Positions 25,557-35,810 are shown, counted from the first letter of the stretch. The stretch: 64,000 nucleotides of DNA from Gammaproteobacteria bacterium MOLA455 (GCA_000511875.1 AZIN01000001.1:434001-498000); one strand, 5' to 3'. The notes: generated by a model from the sequence alone, not told the origin. Program-made: numbers and translations.

Positions 25557-28500
25557 CTAGCCGGCTTGAACGCGGAAGCGCCGCAACTGCTCATCAATCT
25601 CGGCCCAGCGCTTGTTTAAACGCTTCAATGAGACTGGCACTTTGGTCTTTAATTGCTGGGCAAACAGCGACACTCGGTACTCTTCGACCAGCCAGCAGTA
25701 GTCGAGCAACGCGGCTTCAAGGTCGCTTGAAAGCGGCTGATCTTCAACCAAGGCCTCCCGGCATCCGCTCAATAGATCACTGATCTCGGCTATATGCTGA
25801 CGATCTTTACTCTGCTGGACAGTCAGCTTTTCGACTCGCACCTGAATCGCTTTAATATAGCGCGGGTAATGGCTGATGGTTTCATCGGTGACGCTGCTCA
25901 GCGTCTCGGAGGCAAACAGCCAATCGAGCTGATTGCGAATATCCTCAGCGGCGTAAATAGCCGGCAAGCCCATAGTTCGCAGTTGCTTTTGCAGATCATG
26001 CAATCGTGGCAACAGTGATTCAATCGACGCCGCATAGTCTTGAGCCAGTCCGACGACTTGGCTGATACCCTTTTCGAAGGCCTGATCAAACTGCTGTTGG
26101 TCTCTGACAACTTTCTGATCCACGAATAGAGCCTGTTGAAAACTGGCACTGATCAACGCCTCAATTAAGCGCTGACGGGCACCGATATTTGCCGCCTTCA
26201 ATGCAAGATCTTTGCCGCGCAACAGGTTCTTCTCTAGGTATTTAACCTGCTCACGACCTCGCAGCAGCGCCAGTCGCAGCTGCCCCTGGCGACTGATCTT
26301 TTCCGCTTGCAAGGGATTGTCTAACACTTCGAGGGATACAGAGTCGCCGCAGTCACGCAGCGCTGGCCACGCTTTAATACTGATCTTGCCATGCTGCAGT
26401 GCCACTTCTTCTGGCAGCTCATCGAAGTCCCATTCAGTGATGCCCTGTCGCGACGAGCTCTGATCCGCGGCCTTCTCCAGACCCTGACTAATCTGCTGTT
26501 TAAAGTCCCGTTGCAGTTGCTCGAGGCTACGGGCCATGGCAATGGTGGCACCATGTTCATCTTCCAGTACAAAATTCATCTGGTACCAACTGTCGAGACT
26601 CTCTGGACGCCACTGTTCGGGTTCGATGATTACTCCGCTAACGGTGCGCAGATGCTCTGCAAGTACCTCAGTAAGAGGTCGGTCCTGGGGCTTGGCTTTG
26701 CGGAGAAAAACGTCCACATGATCGGGCACCGGCACAAAGTGTCGGCGTGTCTGTTTCGGTAGGCTTTTAACCAGGGCTATACACTTGTCCCGCAGCATGC
26801 CTGGAACCAGCCATTCAAAGAAGTACCTTGGCAGTTGATGCAATAGCGCCAATGGCACCACGGCGCTGACGCCATCCTCTGCGTGGCCGGGCTGAAAGTG
26901 ATAGCGCAGCTGATAGGGAATACCATCACAGCTAATAGTTTCCGGGAACTGCGCCTGCTCATCCTGAGACAGTCCGCGAAGCAATAGATACTCTTTATCT
27001 AACAACAATAATTTGGGTGTTTTGGCCTCGGCTTGTTTGCGCCATTTCTCAAAGGCTGCAAGATTGTAGATGCCCTCGGGGACCAGCTGATCATAGAAAT
27101 CGAATATGGCCTGCTGCTCGACCAGCAGATCTCGACGGCGGAAGCGATCTTCCAACGCTTGCAGCTCTTCCACCAACTTGTGGTTATGCTTGTAGAACTC
27201 GCCCTTGCCACGATAACCCTCTTCCACCAGCGCCTGCTGGACAAAGACTTTCCGCGCGTCCTGAGGTGCGACCTGACCGTAGACACGGTTTTTGTTTTCA
27301 ACAATGCTCAGGCCGAACAATGTCTGGCGTTCTTTGGCCATAACCTGACCGGATTTTTTATTGTAGAAAGGTTCGCTGTAGCTCTTTTTTACCAGGTGGG
27401 CGGCCAGTGGCTCGAGCCAGTCTGAGTCGATTTTGGCAACGGTTAGGGCGAACTGTTTGGTGGTTTCCATCAGCGAGCCAGCCATCAACCATTTCGGTGG
27501 TTTTTTGCTTAACCCAGAACCGGGGAAGATAAAAAATTTACGATTGCGGGTACCCAGATATTCCCATTTGTCCTGGAGAATACCCACCTGCCCCAACAGT
27601 CCTGAAAGAATCGAACGATGGATAGCATCCTGTTCCGCGGGCTCCGTATTGGACGTCAACTTAAGCCCACGGCAGGCGGTGTGAACCTGATGATGTAAAT
27701 CGCGCCATTCTCGCATCCGTAAATAGGAGACATGGTTGCTCTTGCAGTAACGGCTGTATTGATTACCCGACAGCTGCTGGCGCTGCTCTTCAAAGTGGCG
27801 CCACAAATTGAGCAGCGAAACAAAGTCGGAATTGGGCTCCTGCCATTTTTTATGACTCTGATCAGCGGCCTGTTGCTTGTCCGCAGGTCGCTCTCGCGGA
27901 TCCTGAATACTGAGACCAGTGGTGATAATCATCACTTCTGCGAGACAGCCATTATTGGCACTCTCTAACAGCATACGCGCAAAACGCGGGTCCAGTGGAA
28001 TATTCACCAACCGTTTGCCGAGACTGCTCAACTTGTTGTCTTCGGTGACTGCTTGCAGCTCTTCCAGTAGTTTAAAACCATCGCTGATCATACGTTGGTC
28101 TGGGGGGTCAACAAAGGGGAAGTTGCGGATATCACCAATACGCAGGTGCAGCATTTGCAAGATTACCGCGGCTAAATTGGTACGGATTATTTCCGGGTCG
28201 GTAAACGCCGGACGGCCCTGAAAGTCTTCCTCGGAGTAGAGTCGGTAACAGACGCCATCGGCAACTCGACCACAGCGCCCAGCACGCTGATTGGCACTGG
28301 CCTGTGAGATCGCCTCAATGGGCAGTCGCTGGACTTTGGTACGGAAACTATAGCGCGACACTCGCGCCCTGCCGGTGTCGATTACATAGCGAATCCCGGG
28401 CACTGTTAGAGAGGTTTCCGCGACATTGGTACTGAGTACGATACGCCGTCCACGGTGAGGCGAAAAAATCTTGCTCTGCTCTGCGAGACTCAACCTAGCA

Positions 28501-29486
28501 TAGAGCGGCACCACTTCTGTATTGGGCAATTGGGCGCGCTTAATCGCCAGATTCACTTCACGGATCTCCCGCTCGCCACTGAGAAAAATCAGTACGTCAC
28601 CGGCCTTTTGATTGCTGTGAATATCCTGTAAACAGTCGACGATCATCTGATCGCGATCCGTATCCACGTCGTCCGGGTGATTGTAGATAACCTCCACCGG
28701 AAAGCTGCGCCCCGAGACTTCAACCACAGGGGCGTCGTTAAAATGTTTGGAGAACTTGGCGACATCAATGGTCGCCGAGGTGATGATGATTTTTAGATCT
28801 GGCCGCTGGGGCAGCAGATTTTTCAGGTAGCCGAGCAGGAAATCAATATTCAGGCTGCGCTCATGGGCCTCGTCAATAATCAGGGTATCGTAAGCGCTGA
28901 GAAAGCGATCGCGCTGAATTTCGGCTAACAAAATGCCGTCGGTCATCAGCTTGATCAAGCTATTGGGCGCGCTCTGATCGGAGAAGCGCACCTGATAGCC
29001 CACTGCTTCGCCGATTTTGACCTTGAGCTCTTCGGCAATACGCGTGGCGACGGTGCGGGCGGCGATCCGCCGTGGCTGGGTGTGGCCAATTAGGCCTCTG
29101 ACACCGCGCCCAGCTTGCAGACAAATTTTCGGTATCTGAGTGGTTTTACCTGAACCGGTTTCGCCAGCCACGACAATCACTTGATGTTTATTGAGTAGCT
29201 CGGCAATTTCATCGGCGCGGGCGCTCACCGGAAGCTCAGGATAGGTAAAAGCGGGAATAGTCTGACGACGACTGTCGGTCGATGCCTGAGTTTTTAACAG
29301 CGCTGCATGCCATTGCTGCCAGTCAGAGCTAATATCGCGACCACGTTTATGCTGCTGGGCGAGCTCTCTGAGCTGGCGACTAAGTCTAAAGCTATCTCGA
29401 GTGCTGGCTGTTTGGTCGACCAATAGTTGCAGTCGCTGAAAATCTTGCTGACCGCTGGGTAGATCAGGTGCAGGCTGGTTTGTCAT
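25557..29486 (-). CDS. hrpA: ATP-dependent RNA helicase HrpA
   Basis: DEAH-box helicase of 1309 residues, the usual HrpA length. Motif I is GETGSGKTTQIPK near residue 105, motif II DEAHERSLN near residue 205, motif III ITSATID, and motif VI QRAGRCGRV near residue 400. The HA2/OB-fold region and the long DUF3418 C-terminal domain, which is typical of HrpA, follow. In E. coli HrpA helps rescue stalled or collided ribosomes and cleave mRNA. It is followed upstream by dnaQ on the same strand, nine bases away. Confidence 0.97.
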   Translation of the reverse strand: MTNQPAPDLPSGQQDFQRLQLLVDQTASTRDSFRLSRQLRELAQQHKRGRDISSDWQQWHAALLKTQASTDSRRQTIPAFTYPELPVSARADEIAELLNKHQVIVVAGETGSGKTTQIPKICLQAGRGVRGLIGHTQPRRIAARTVATRIAEELKVKIGEAVGYQVRFSDQSAPNSLIKLMTDGILLAEIQRDRFLSAYDTLIIDEAHERSLNIDFLLGYLKNLLPQRPDLKIIITSATIDVAKFSKHFNDAPVVEVSGRSFPVEVIYNHPDDVDTDRDQMIVDCLQDIHSNQKAGDVLIFLSGEREIREVNLAIKRAQLPNTEVVPLYARLSLAEQSKIFSPHRGRRIVLSTNVAETSLTVPGIRYVIDTGRARVSRYSFRTKVQRLPIEAISQASANQRAGRCGRVADGVCYRLYSEEDFQGRPAFTDPEIIRTNLAAVILQMLHLRIGDIRNFPFVDPPDQRMISDGFKLLEELQAVTEDNKLSSLGKRLVNIPLDPRFARMLLESANNGCLAEVMIITTGLSIQDPRERPADKQQAADQSHKKWQEPNSDFVSLLNLWRHFEEQRQQLSGNQYSRYCKSNHVSYLRMREWRDLHHQVHTACRGLKLTSNTEPAEQDAIHRSILSGLLGQVGILQDKWEYLGTRNRKFFIFPGSGLSKKPPKWLMAGSLMETTKQFALTVAKIDSDWLEPLAAHLVKKSYSEPFYNKKSGQVMAKERQTLFGLSIVENKNRVYGQVAPQDARKVFVQQALVEEGYRGKGEFYKHNHKLVEELQALEDRFRRRDLLVEQQAIFDFYDQLVPEGIYNLAAFEKWRKQAEAKTPKLLLLDKEYLLLRGLSQDEQAQFPETISCDGIPYQLRYHFQPGHAEDGVSAVVPLALLHQLPRYFFEWLVPGMLRDKCIALVKSLPKQTRRHFVPVPDHVDVFLRKAKPQDRPLTEVLAEHLRTVSGVIIEPEQWRPESLDSWYQMNFVLEDEHGATIAMARSLEQLQRDFKQQISQGLEKAADQSSSRQGITEWDFDELPEEVALQHGKISIKAWPALRDCGDSVSLEVLDNPLQAEKISRQGQLRLALLRGREQVKYLEKNLLRGKDLALKAANIGARQRLIEALISASFQQALFVDQKVVRDQQQFDQAFEKGISQVVGLAQDYAASIESLLPRLHDLQKQLRTMGLPAIYAAEDIRNQLDWLFASETLSSVTDETISHYPRYIKAIQVRVEKLTVQQSKDRQHIAEISDLLSGCREALVEDQPLSSDLEAALLDYCWLVEEYRVSLFAQQLKTKVPVSLKRLNKRWAEIDEQLRRFRVQAG

Positions 29487-29495
29487 GAATAGGTA

Positions 29496-30215
29496 TCAGT
29501 CGCCGCCATTCATCCAGACACAGGTGCCGCTGCTTTTGTTAATCGCCTCGAGCTTCTGCTGGTGGATTTCTATCTCTTCCTGACTGGCTGTGACAATGCG
29601 CAGGGGTTGGCGATCTTGCGCCAAGCGACGGATATCGCCGCGACTACTGTCTTGGCCACCGTCAGAGGACTGTTGACCGCTGATATTGAGATTCACCTGT
29701 CCGCCTGTCATCAACAGATAGACGTCGGCGAGAATCTCGGCATCCAAGAGTGCGCCGTGAAGGTCGCGCTGGGAGTTATCGACGCCATAGCGTTTACACA
29801 GGGCGTCGAGATTGTTTTTCTGTCCCGGGTGCTTTTGTCGCGCCAGAGCCAGCGTATCAATAATCCGACAGCTGCTTTCGATTACCTGATAGGCACCTTT
29901 GAGTTTGGCGATTTCGTGGTTGATAAAACCGACATCAAAGGGGGCGTTGTGAATAATAAGGTCAGCGCCATCGACAAACTCAAGGAACTCTCGGGCGACA
30001 GTTTCAAATAGCGGTTTGTCCTCGAGAAATTGATCACTGATACCGTGCACCTCTATTGCGCCGGCATCCACCTGACGCTGAGGATTGATGTATTGGTGAT
30101 AATGTCTGCCAGTGAGCTTGCGCCCGACTAACTCGACACAGCCGATTTCAATAATACGGTGATCCTGCGAGGTTTCTAGGCCGGTGGTCTCTGTATCGAG
30201 GACAATCTGTCTCAT
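29496..30215 (-). CDS. dnaQ: DNA polymerase III epsilon subunit (3'-5' proofreading exonuclease)
   Basis: Proofreading subunit of 239 residues. DEDDh motifs are present: ExoI VLDTETTG at residue 5, ExoII HNAPFDVGF near residue 95, and ExoIII HGALLDAEILADVYL near residue 155. After about residue 180 comes a linker and the alpha-binding C-terminal segment. Located next to rnhA as in many gammaproteobacteria, here with both on the same strand 38 bases apart. Confidence 0.97.
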   Translation of the reverse strand: MRQIVLDTETTGLETSQDHRIIEIGCVELVGRKLTGRHYHQYINPQRQVDAGAIEVHGISDQFLEDKPLFETVAREFLEFVDGADLIIHNAPFDVGFINHEIAKLKGAYQVIESSCRIIDTLALARQKHPGQKNNLDALCKRYGVDNSQRDLHGALLDAEILADVYLLMTGGQVNLNISGQQSSDGGQDSSRGDIRRLAQDRQPLRIVTASQEEIEIHQQKLEAINKSSGTCVWMNGGD

Positions 30216-30252
30216 GTTTTCTGCTGCTTATAATGTTGTCTTGATTGGTTCG

Positions 30253-30684
30253 TTAAAGTTCATCTATACCGCGATTGGCCAGCTGATCGGCAATTTCATT
30301 TTCAGCGTGTCCACTGTGCCCTTTTACCCAGTGCCAATCAATATCATGTTGCGTAATCACGGCATCCAGCTTCTGCCACAGATCGACATTCTTCACCGGC
30401 TTCTTGCTCGCGGTTTTCCAGTTGCGTTTTTTCCACGCCGGCAGCCATTCTTGAATGCCTTTAAGCACATAGGTGGAATCTGACGTAATCGATATTTTAC
30501 AAGGTTGACTCAGGGCAGCGATGCCCTCAATAACCGCAGTCAGCTCCATGCGATTATTAGTGGTATCCGCTTCACCTCCACAGAGGGTTTTTTCTTTGTC
30601 ACCGTAGCGCATTAGCACGCCCCAGCCACCGGGGCCCGGATTGCCGCGGCAGGCGCCGTCAGTAAATAGTTCAACTGTTTTCAT
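30253..30684 (-). CDS. rnhA: Ribonuclease HI
   Basis: RNase HI of 143 residues, cutting the RNA strand of RNA-DNA hybrids. The catalytic residues are visible: Asp in [18 protein letters not shown], Glu in [11 protein letters not shown], Asp in [11 protein letters not shown] and the final Asp in [15 protein letters not shown]; His lies in VKGHSGH. The ATG at 30682-30684 gives the standard N-terminus. Confidence 0.97.
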   Translation of the reverse strand: MKTVELFTDGACRGNPGPGGWGVLMRYGDKEKTLCGGEADTTNNRMELTAVIEGIAALSQPCKISITSDSTYVLKGIQEWLPAWKKRNWKTASKKPVKNVDLWQKLDAVITQHDIDWHWVKGHSGHAENEIADQLANRGIDEL

Positions 30685-30720
30685 GCTCGACCCTTAGGTT
30701 AGTTTCTTACTATTTGGTTA

Positions 30721-31554
30721 CTACTCGATTGCCGCTTTATTATTGTGACTGTTGTTTCTGTTATGAGGTGCCCGTTTAATCCCGCTGGAGGCACGCAAGC
30801 CGTTGCTCGCGGCCCGTTTCCATAAGGGCAATGCCGTCCCTCGTGGAACACGTTTTACGGCATGAATCATATAGACATTGCCCAATGGAAAGCGGATTTT
30901 TTGGAAGGCTCGCTCCCAAAGACTGTCGCGCTGGGCCCAGTCAGGAGACTTTAGTGGAGGATTATAGGCGCCGTGCTCAATTTGTACGACATGGAAATTA
31001 AGCAGCGACAACCAATCAATAAGACGGCCCATACGCAGGTTGTGAAACCGGTACTGAGACTGTTTCGAGAACAGTTGCATAGGGAATTTAAGCAGACCCA
31101 TGGGGCCGTAGGGATTGAACATGCAGATAATCAAGTGGCCGCCGGGCATCACCACCCTGCCCGCTTCAGCCAAAACCGCCCTCGGCGACGTGGAAAACTC
31201 CAGGGCATGATGCAGTAGCATCACGTCAATGGTCTCAGACATCAGGGGCAGATCCATATAGTCAGAAAGAGCCGCATGACCTGCCTTGAGCTCTGAAGGA
31301 TGCATACTGAAGCGATGAATATGATCAAAGCAGTCGAGCGTCTCAGCATCTTCGCTCAGACCCAGGCGCAACATTCTGTACCCCGGCAAGGTAGAACACT
31401 TTTCGCGCAGAATACGTCTTTCACAACTGACTAAGTAACGGCCAAAATCAGTGTCCAGCCAACGCCGGATATCCTCGCACACAAGAGCCAAGTCCTTCAC
31501 TTTGACTCGGTTAAGCAGGTCCTCACCGGCGCGGCGGAGGCGTTTTAAAAACAC
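30721..31554 (-). CDS. Class I SAM-dependent methyltransferase-like protein of the rnhA locus
   Basis: Protein of 277 residues commonly found between rnhA and gloB/mltD in gammaproteobacteria. The second half of the Rossmann methyltransferase fold is clear (SETIDVMLLHHALEFSTSPRAVLAEAGRVVMPGGHLIICMFNP). The glycine-rich motif I is weak (LRLGLSEDAE), so SAM binding is not certain. The start is GTG at 31552-31554 with no good ribosome site; the frame stays open upstream to a TAA at about 31637 without an ATG. The C-terminal tail is basic and Asn/His-rich. Function unknown. Confidence 0.75.
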   Translation of the reverse strand: MFLKRLRRAGEDLLNRVKVKDLALVCEDIRRWLDTDFGRYLVSCERRILREKCSTLPGYRMLRLGLSEDAETLDCFDHIHRFSMHPSELKAGHAALSDYMDLPLMSETIDVMLLHHALEFSTSPRAVLAEAGRVVMPGGHLIICMFNPYGPMGLLKFPMQLFSKQSQYRFHNLRMGRLIDWLSLLNFHVVQIEHGAYNPPLKSPDWAQRDSLWERAFQKIRFPLGNVYMIHAVKRVPRGTALPLWKRAASNGLRASSGIKRAPHNRNNSHNNKAAIE

Positions 31555-31755
31555 GGTAAAAAGAAGATCGTTATCATGGCCGATATTATGTTCCCTGAGT
31601 TGCCTAAAGGCCAGCCCATGACTTCTGACTTCCTCTTATGAGATGATCTTGGGGCAATCCAATCGCTGTCATTTTGGTCACTGTGAAGCAGAAGATTGTG
31701 TCGCCTTCGTCTGATCGTTACAATCCCGTCGTCTTTATCACTGTGAGAATGCAAC

Positions 31756-33345
31756 TTGCTGTCTGTAGCTCTAAAAGCATCTTCCGAGCGGCTTTTTCTG
31801 CCTCTCTGCATAGCGTTGGCTGCGCTCAGCTGTGCGCAGTTGCCTGAGCAGGATCCCATTGCGACTCCAAATGCAGAGCCAACTACTCTAGTGATGGCGC
31901 TAAATCTCGATAAGCCGTCAGAATTAGATGATAAAACCCTGAAAGCTGAGCCCCTTGATCAGGCTGAAGAAACTGAACTAGTTGAGACTCTCCCCACTGA
32001 CCTGTGGCAGCGATTGAGGAGCGGTTTTGCCTTAACACCTGAGAGCATCCCGGCAAGCGTTGTCAAACAGCGTGACTGGTACCTGCGCAATCCAAGTTAC
32101 CTAAAAACTGTTTTCGGCCGAGCCGAACCGTTTATTTTTTATGTCACCGAGCAGCTGGCGGAGGCTGGCCTGCCCCTAGAGCTGGCGCTGCTGCCAATTG
32201 TAGAGAGCACCTATGATCCACTAGCCTATTCTCATAGTCACGCAGTTGGACTCTGGCAGTTTATTCCTTCAACTGGCGAGTCTCTCGGGCTCCGGCGCGA
32301 TCGTTGGTATGACGGCCGCCGCGATGTGGTAGATTCAACCGGCGCAGCGATCACCTACTTAACCCGTCTGCACAGACGTTTTGATAATGATTGGCTATTG
32401 GCGCTGGCGGCCTATAACTCTGGTCAAGGCTATGTCAGTAAATCCATCAGACGCAACCGCAAAGCACAAAAAGATACGGATTTTTGGTCGATCAAGCTGC
32501 CCCGAGAAACGCGTAACTATGTACCCCAGCTACTGGCTCTGGCGACATTAATTCGCGACCCAGAAAAATATGGCATTGAGCTGCCAGCAATTGCCAACCA
32601 GCCCTTCTTTGAAATAGTCGAGATTAACTCGCAGATTGATTTGCGCACTGTGGTTGAGCTGAGCGGCATTGAACTCGCCGACTTCACCAGGCTAAACCCC
32701 GCTTTCCGCCGATCCCTGACACCACCGCAGAAAACCCATAACCTGTTGCTGCCTGTGGGCACTGCACAGCCACTGCGCGACATGCTGGCAACTACTGACC
32801 CCAGGAGTTGGGTTCCCTACACCGAGTACGCGGTAACATACGGCGATACGCTCTCGGAGATTGCCGAACGCTTTGATATACCAACGGCATGGTTGCGCGA
32901 ACGCAATAGCCTCAAGACTGATCGCCTGCAACTTAAGCAGGTGTTATTAATTCCTCACAGCGGCAATTCTGAGGATTATTTAACCAATGCCAAAAGCGGT
33001 GCGTTAGAGCCAAACTATTACACTGTGCGACGTGGTGATTCACTCTGGTCTATCGCCAAGAAATTCAATACCAGCATTAAACGCCTGCGCGAGACCAATA
33101 AGTTATCCAGCAATACGCTGCAACTAAATGATCGTTTGGTGGTTGGCAGTCAAGCCGCTGACGCAACGTCGGAGCATGTTCGCAAGCTTTCGTACCGCGT
33201 AAGGCGCGGTGATTCCCTGTCGCTGATCGCGAGCCGCTTTGATGTTGCAATTTCAGACATTACCAGCTGGAACCAGATAGGCCGCAGCGCCCTGCTGCAG
33301 CCTGGTCAACGTCTGACGCTGTTTATCAATGCTCTGAAGATCTGA
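31756..33345 (+). CDS. mltD: Membrane-bound lytic murein transglycosylase D
   Basis: Peptidoglycan lytic transglycosylase of 529 residues. The N-terminus has a hydrophobic stretch ending LAALSC, a probable lipoprotein site. The SLT catalytic domain spans about residues 115-240: LPLELALLPIVESTYDP carries the catalytic Glu, then AVGLWQFIPSTGESLGL and LLALAAYNSGQG. Three LysM repeats follow (YAVTYGDTLSEIAERF, YTVRRGDSLWSIAKKF, YRVRRGDSLSLIASRF). The start is TTG with a GAGAA site upstream. It is divergent from the methyltransferase gene; the gloB gene often found in this gap is absent. Confidence 0.94.
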   Translation: MLSVALKASSERLFLPLCIALAALSCAQLPEQDPIATPNAEPTTLVMALNLDKPSELDDKTLKAEPLDQAEETELVETLPTDLWQRLRSGFALTPESIPASVVKQRDWYLRNPSYLKTVFGRAEPFIFYVTEQLAEAGLPLELALLPIVESTYDPLAYSHSHAVGLWQFIPSTGESLGLRRDRWYDGRRDVVDSTGAAITYLTRLHRRFDNDWLLALAAYNSGQGYVSKSIRRNRKAQKDTDFWSIKLPRETRNYVPQLLALATLIRDPEKYGIELPAIANQPFFEIVEINSQIDLRTVVELSGIELADFTRLNPAFRRSLTPPQKTHNLLLPVGTAQPLRDMLATTDPRSWVPYTEYAVTYGDTLSEIAERFDIPTAWLRERNSLKTDRLQLKQVLLIPHSGNSEDYLTNAKSGALEPNYYTVRRGDSLWSIAKKFNTSIKRLRETNKLSSNTLQLNDRLVVGSQAADATSEHVRKLSYRVRRGDSLSLIASRFDVAISDITSWNQIGRSALLQPGQRLTLFINALKI

Positions 33346-33379
33346 ATCGCCAGCAAGGTTTATAGCTGAACCTTTGCTG

Positions 33380-33426
33380 AGACTGCTTGAATAGACTGCT
33401 TGAATAGACTGCTTGACTAGACTGCT
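33380..33426. repeat. 13-bp tandem repeat after mltD
   Basis: Units AGACTGCTTGAAT at 33380-33392 and 33393-33405, a third with one change at 33406-33418, and a partial fourth. The region is noncoding, between the mltD stop and the terminator. Confidence 0.85.
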
Positions 33427-33428
33427 GT

Positions 33429-33475
33429 GCAGGTGCCGAAGGCGGCACCTGCAAGAGTTTGATGGTTTTTAACCT
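33429..33475. terminator. Terminator between convergent mltD and ppiD
   Basis: A 10-bp GC-rich stem (GCAGGTGCCG with CGGCACCTGC, loop AAGG) at 33429-33452, followed on the plus strand by GTTTGATGGTTTTT. It suits mltD transcription; the T-run is interrupted. Confidence 0.6.
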
Positions 33476-33502
33476 AAGACCCTAAGCGTAATAGGCTACG
33501 CT

Positions 33503-35359
33503 TTAAAGTTCTATATCGGCACTTGTACGAAGCGATTGCTGCACAGCCTGCAGCTCACTACCGCTATTAGATGAAACACCAGCGTAACTGAGGCTAGCCT
33601 TCTGCGCTTTACTGAGCTTACTGCTATCGCCTGCCTCGACATCTGTTAGGGCCACCAAGACAAAGTCGCCACTGCGAGTATAGAAGCTTTCAATCAGATC
33701 TTTATTAGCCGTAGCCGGAAGCTGGAAAGCAAAGCGTTTGACTTCGCTGTTAATTCCGCCAGTACTGCGCTTGGCATCGAGAACAACCTGCCAATCCAAC
33801 CCTTCAGCTTTGGCCACTGCCTCAACGTCCTCTCCAGACTCAACTTTGGCCAACAGCTCAGCACCACGGGCCGCAAGGCCGGTGCGAGCCAATTGATCAG
33901 TCAATGACGCCACTACTTCGTCCTGCACTTCAGCTAGGCCTTTCTGGCGTGCTGGAATAGACTTATTGAGCTTAACCACCACATAGCGATCATTGCCCAA
34001 ATCTAACACCTCACTGGCATAGGCGTCTTCTAACACTTCGCTACTGAAAGCTGCCTTGAGAACCGCTGGATTGGCGCCGATACCTGCTGCGCCAGCACGT
34101 GTAAAGGGTTCTGAAACCTGCGCCGTCAACCCTAGCTCGGAGGCAATCTCAGATAGGTTCTCGGCGTTGTAGCTGAGCTCTTTCAAACCGGCCAGCTTCT
34201 CAACTAACCAGATATCGGTGAGTTCAGCAATCAGCTCCTGCTCGATACGACCGCGCTCGCTGTCAAAGTCGACAATCTGCTCCTGAATGTCCAGCAGCTT
34301 GATGAAATGAGTACCGCTGTCAGTGGTTACCGGCGCAGAGACTTCGCCTACCTCAAGGGCTGCTAGCGCAGACTCAAAGGACTCGGGGAAGGTGTCGCCT
34401 GAGGTGTAACCCAGGTTGCCACCAAAGTCTGCAGAGCCAACATCTTCTGAGTACTCTTTGGCCAGGGCCTCAAAGCTCTCACCAGCTGCTAGCTTGTCGT
34501 TTATTTCAGCTATAACAACGTCAGTTGGCTGCGCCAAAAGAATGTGCGCAGCTTGACGAGAAGTGCTTGATTCTAGGCTTTCACGCTGCTCCTCATAACG
34601 CGCCCGGACCTGCTCTTCGCCGACGCTTTGAGTTGCACTAAACATTTCTGGATTGAGTTCGACATAGTCAACAACAACCTGTTCAGGAGCTTGATAGCGC
34701 TGTTTGTTGTTTTCGTAATAGGCTGCAATCTGCTCATCACTCAACTGCACTGCGTCGATTGACGGTTGCAGTGGCAAGGTTAGGTAATAGTAGTTGCGCT
34801 GCTGCTCGGTAATGCTGGCAATCAGGTCTAATTCGCTGGCAGTGACGAAGCCTGATGCGACGAAGCCGCGAACATATTGTTCGACCAATAAGTCGTCCTT
34901 GAGCATTTCCAAGAAAGTGCCGCTGGTGAATCCTTGAGCACGGATGGTATAAAGATAGAGGTCTTGGTCAAAGCGGCCGTCATCTGACAAAAAAGCCGGA
35001 GTGCCGAGGAGTAATTTGCTAGTAGTGCGCGACGATATGCCCATACCAGCAGATTTTGCCGACTGAACAAGCAGTTTGCGGCCGATTATTTGTTCCACCA
35101 CCTGTGGACGGATTAGCTCGTCTTCGAGTAACGAGGCATCTAGACCTTCATTTTCATCGAGAATACGGCGCTTCTCACTGCGAATAGCGCGCAGTACGCT
35201 CAACTCTGTAACATTCTCACCGTTAACGGTGACCGCTGTATCAGCACCACTACCGGACATGGACAGTGAACCAATACCAGAAAAAGCGAAAACAATGGCA
35301 ATCAAAATAACGATGCCGAAGGCGATGCCTTTCATATTGTGTCTAAAACTGTCTAACAT
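33503..35359 (-). CDS. ppiD: Periplasmic folding chaperone PpiD (parvulin-type, membrane-anchored)
   Basis: Protein of 618 residues that helps newly exported outer-membrane proteins at the Sec exit. It has a short cytoplasmic start, one membrane helix (GIAFGIVILIAIVFAFSGIG, residues 11-30), and a SurA_N-like chaperone region with ENVTELSVLRAIRSEKRRIL. The single PpiC domain lies near residues 255-360 (RQAAHILLAQPTD; FEALAKEYSEDVGSADFGGNLGY; GTHFIKLLDI), with long flanking helical segments. Located downstream of hupB as in Pseudomonas and relatives. Confidence 0.94.
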   Translation of the reverse strand: MLDSFRHNMKGIAFGIVILIAIVFAFSGIGSLSMSGSGADTAVTVNGENVTELSVLRAIRSEKRRILDENEGLDASLLEDELIRPQVVEQIIGRKLLVQSAKSAGMGISSRTTSKLLLGTPAFLSDDGRFDQDLYLYTIRAQGFTSGTFLEMLKDDLLVEQYVRGFVASGFVTASELDLIASITEQQRNYYYLTLPLQPSIDAVQLSDEQIAAYYENNKQRYQAPEQVVVDYVELNPEMFSATQSVGEEQVRARYEEQRESLESSTSRQAAHILLAQPTDVVIAEINDKLAAGESFEALAKEYSEDVGSADFGGNLGYTSGDTFPESFESALAALEVGEVSAPVTTDSGTHFIKLLDIQEQIVDFDSERGRIEQELIAELTDIWLVEKLAGLKELSYNAENLSEIASELGLTAQVSEPFTRAGAAGIGANPAVLKAAFSSEVLEDAYASEVLDLGNDRYVVVKLNKSIPARQKGLAEVQDEVVASLTDQLARTGLAARGAELLAKVESGEDVEAVAKAEGLDWQVVLDAKRSTGGINSEVKRFAFQLPATANKDLIESFYTRSGDFVLVALTDVEAGDSSKLSKAQKASLSYAGVSSNSGSELQAVQQSLRTSADIEL

Positions 35360-35479
35360 TTTGCTGTCCCTTAATGCTGATAATACGGTAAGTTCGAAGT
35401 GTAATTTTTTATACTGGTGCTGATTTGCTATCTATCAGATATCTATTAAATAGCTATAACATAAGTATTAAATGTGTAT

Positions 35480-35510
35480 TAAAAAAGGCGCATCACCGAT
35501 GCGCCTTTTT
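35480..35510. terminator. Bidirectional-looking terminator after hupB
   Basis: A-run, stem GGCGCATC / GATGCGCC with loop ACC, then T-run. It reads as an intrinsic terminator for hupB on the minus strand, 28 bases past its stop, and in the opposite direction too. Confidence 0.9.
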
Positions 35511-35537
35511 ACCAAATCAACAACCTTTGGATTTATC

Positions 35538-35810
35538 TTAGTTAACAGCGTCTTTCAGCGCTTTACCAGCTTTAAAGCTAGGAACGTTAGCCGCTTTAAT
35601 CTGAATTTCTTGACCAGTCTGAGGATTGCGGCCAGCGCGAGCAGCGCGGTGCTTAACAGCAAAAGTACCAAAGCCAACCAGTGAAACCTGGTCGCCATTC
35701 TTGAGTGAACCAGTTACTGCTTCAAGTGCTGAGTCCAGTGCACGGCCAGCAGATGCTTTAGAGATGTCTGCGCCTGCAGCGATTGCGTCGATAAGTTCGG
35801 ATTTATTCAA
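35538..35810 (-). CDS. hupB: DNA-binding protein HU-beta
   Basis: Nucleoid protein of 90 residues with the HU sequence in full: [41 protein letters not shown] (the DNA-binding arm) and [15 protein letters not shown]. The initiation codon is TTG (35808-35810). No ATG alternative restores the conserved N-terminus, and AGGGGAA sits six bases upstream. A TTG start for such an abundant protein is noteworthy. It lies between lon and ppiD, the usual gammaproteobacterial place. Confidence 0.96.
   Translation of the reverse strand: MNKSELIDAIAAGADISKASAGRALDSALEAVTGSLKNGDQVSLVGFGTFAVKHRAARAGRNPQTGQEIQIKAANVPSFKAGKALKDAVN

Noticed and set aside
31545-31859. Minus-strand frame overlapping the mltD start
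   Set aside because: It covers the mltD signal sequence antisense and shows no family pattern.
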